From positions 1-64,000 of the forward strand of contig NZ_JACHXD010000024.1 of the NCBI RefSeq assembly GCF_014191875.1: a stretch of 64,000 bases of DNA. The letters are read 5' to 3'. The stretch comes from Pseudoduganella violacea (lineage in GTDB: Bacteria > Pseudomonadota > Gammaproteobacteria > Burkholderiales > Burkholderiaceae_D). The notes under the pieces were generated by a model. It saw only the letters and a list, made by a program, of their open reading frames with translations. It was not told where the DNA came from and did not search any database. Positions 63,520-64,000 of the stretch are shown here, one piece after another. The translations under genes were made by a program, and so were the position numbers. Each line of letters opens with the position of its first letter. Positions within the stretch are counted from its first letter, which is position 1.

Positions 63520-64000
63520 GACATTATCTATCTCCTGGGACCTTTATCGAACCTTCCTGCACGTGCTGAAAGCGAGATCGCTGTCCGGCGCCGCGCGCGC
63601 GCTCGGTCTGACCCAGCCCACCGTTGGTCGCCATATTGCGGAACTGGAGCAGGGCTTGGGACTGGCCTTGTTTACCCGTTCGCAAACCGGCCTGCAGCCG
63701 ACGGACGCGGCGCTGCAGTTGCGCGTACATCTGGAAGAGATGCAGCACGTGGCCGCCTCCATCGAACGCAGCGCCCACGGTCATAAGGAGGTGCGCGGCG
63801 CCGTGCGTATTGCGGCAAGCGAAGTGGTTGGCGTGGAAATCCTGCCTGCCATTGTGGCGCCTCTGCGCGCCGCGTATCCGGAACTGGCGATTGAACTGGT
63901 GCTGAGCGACGCGGTGCAGGACCTGGTGGGGCGCGAAGTCGATATCGCCGTGCGCATGACGCGTCCGCAGCAGGACGTGCTCCTGGCGCAGCGTATCGGC
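63518..64000 (+). CDS. LysR-family transcriptional regulator (cut by the window end)
   Basis: The first 161 codons of a LysR regulator, running off the end of the window without a stop. The HTH is WDLYRTFLHVLKARSLSGAA followed by RALGLTQPTVGRHIAELEQG, and the co-inducer domain begins at VRGAVRIAASEVVGVEILP. The ATG at 63518 gives MTLSISWDLYRTF, a normal LysR start. It is divergent from the SDR gene, with a palindrome on its own start codon that suggests autoregulation. Confidence 0.88.
   Translation, partial: MTLSISWDLYRTFLHVLKARSLSGAARALGLTQPTVGRHIAELEQGLGLALFTRSQTGLQPTDAALQLRVHLEEMQHVAASIERSAHGHKEVRGAVRIAASEVVGVEILPAIVAPLRAAYPELAIELVLSDAVQDLVGREVDIAVRMTRPQQDVLLAQRIG

Noticed and set aside
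62098..63786. 562-codon plus-strand frame over the SDR and lysR start
   Set aside because: It conflicts with the SDR gene, which has a perfect ribosome site and motifs, and with the LysR frame.

Overview
The window is a GC-rich (visibly above 60% by eye), densely packed bacterial chromosome segment. It looks like a betaproteobacterium of the order Burkholderiales, most likely the Oxalobacteraceae (Massilia/Duganella/Janthinobacterium group). Supporting this are a QueE with the C-X14-C-X2-C cluster loop known from Burkholderia, the mltG-tmk-holB-pilZ-tatD order, a ybiT-nadA-nadC operon, several c-di-GMP proteins and nested palindromic intergenic repeats. No rRNA, tRNA, CRISPR array, complete insertion sequence or prophage was seen. 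The genus is inference.

Layout: 1-7.6 kb holds an unknown helical protein, a periplasmic M16 protease, a secreted serralysin-type M10 protease with DUF4214, a PAS-GGDEF diguanylate cyclase and a NarX-type histidine kinase. 7.8-11.3 kb is a compact queE-queD-tadA-hydrolase-ldcA run for queuosine and inosine tRNA modification and cell-wall recycling. 11.3-18.1 kb holds a sterol-desaturase-like enzyme, a FabMG-like protein flanked by two small paralogous coiled-coil membrane proteins, and ybiT-nadA-nadC. 18.2-24 kb holds a GST with a relic of an ArsR regulator in front of it, a large GAF-GGDEF-EAL-REC protein and an MHS-type transporter. 24.2-28.8 kb is a six-gene acyl-CoA-type operon (thiolase, Dabb, SDR, MDR, SDR, GNAT).

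28.8-32 kb looks accessory: a regulator and beta-propeller pair, then a broken murein-endopeptidase gene directly followed by an intact secreted Cys-rich protein, which together resemble a decayed effector/immunity pair. 31.9-39.2 kb is conserved housekeeping: the NRDE-DUF4936-ygfZ operon, divergent from mltG-tmk-holB-pilZ-GNAT-tatD-ankyrin. 39.2-44 kb holds two copies of a nested palindromic repeat, a PRMT-like methyltransferase, a small membrane protein, a lipoprotein with six internal repeats and a chemoreceptor. 44-50.6 kb holds a stand-alone EF-G, a PAS-GAF-GGDEF-EAL phosphodiesterase, a PagP-like barrel and a TPR protein. 50.6-58 kb holds an esterase relic, two TetR regulators, an ABC membrane domain without ATPase, a thioesterase, a Rieske oxygenase, an AraC regulator, DUF3224 and rlhA. 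58.2-59.6 kb is an autoregulated arsR-SRPBCC-membrane-DUF1801 operon. 59.6-62.3 kb is an 894-residue, effector-like orphan protein with an internal duplication. The window ends in an SDR gene and a truncated, divergent lysR.

The most unusual items are the effector-like orphan, the decayed endopeptidase with its surviving partner, the ArsR relic that keeps its operator, the six-repeat lipoprotein, the nested palindromes and several clear operator architectures. All functional calls rest on reading motifs by eye; no database search was run.
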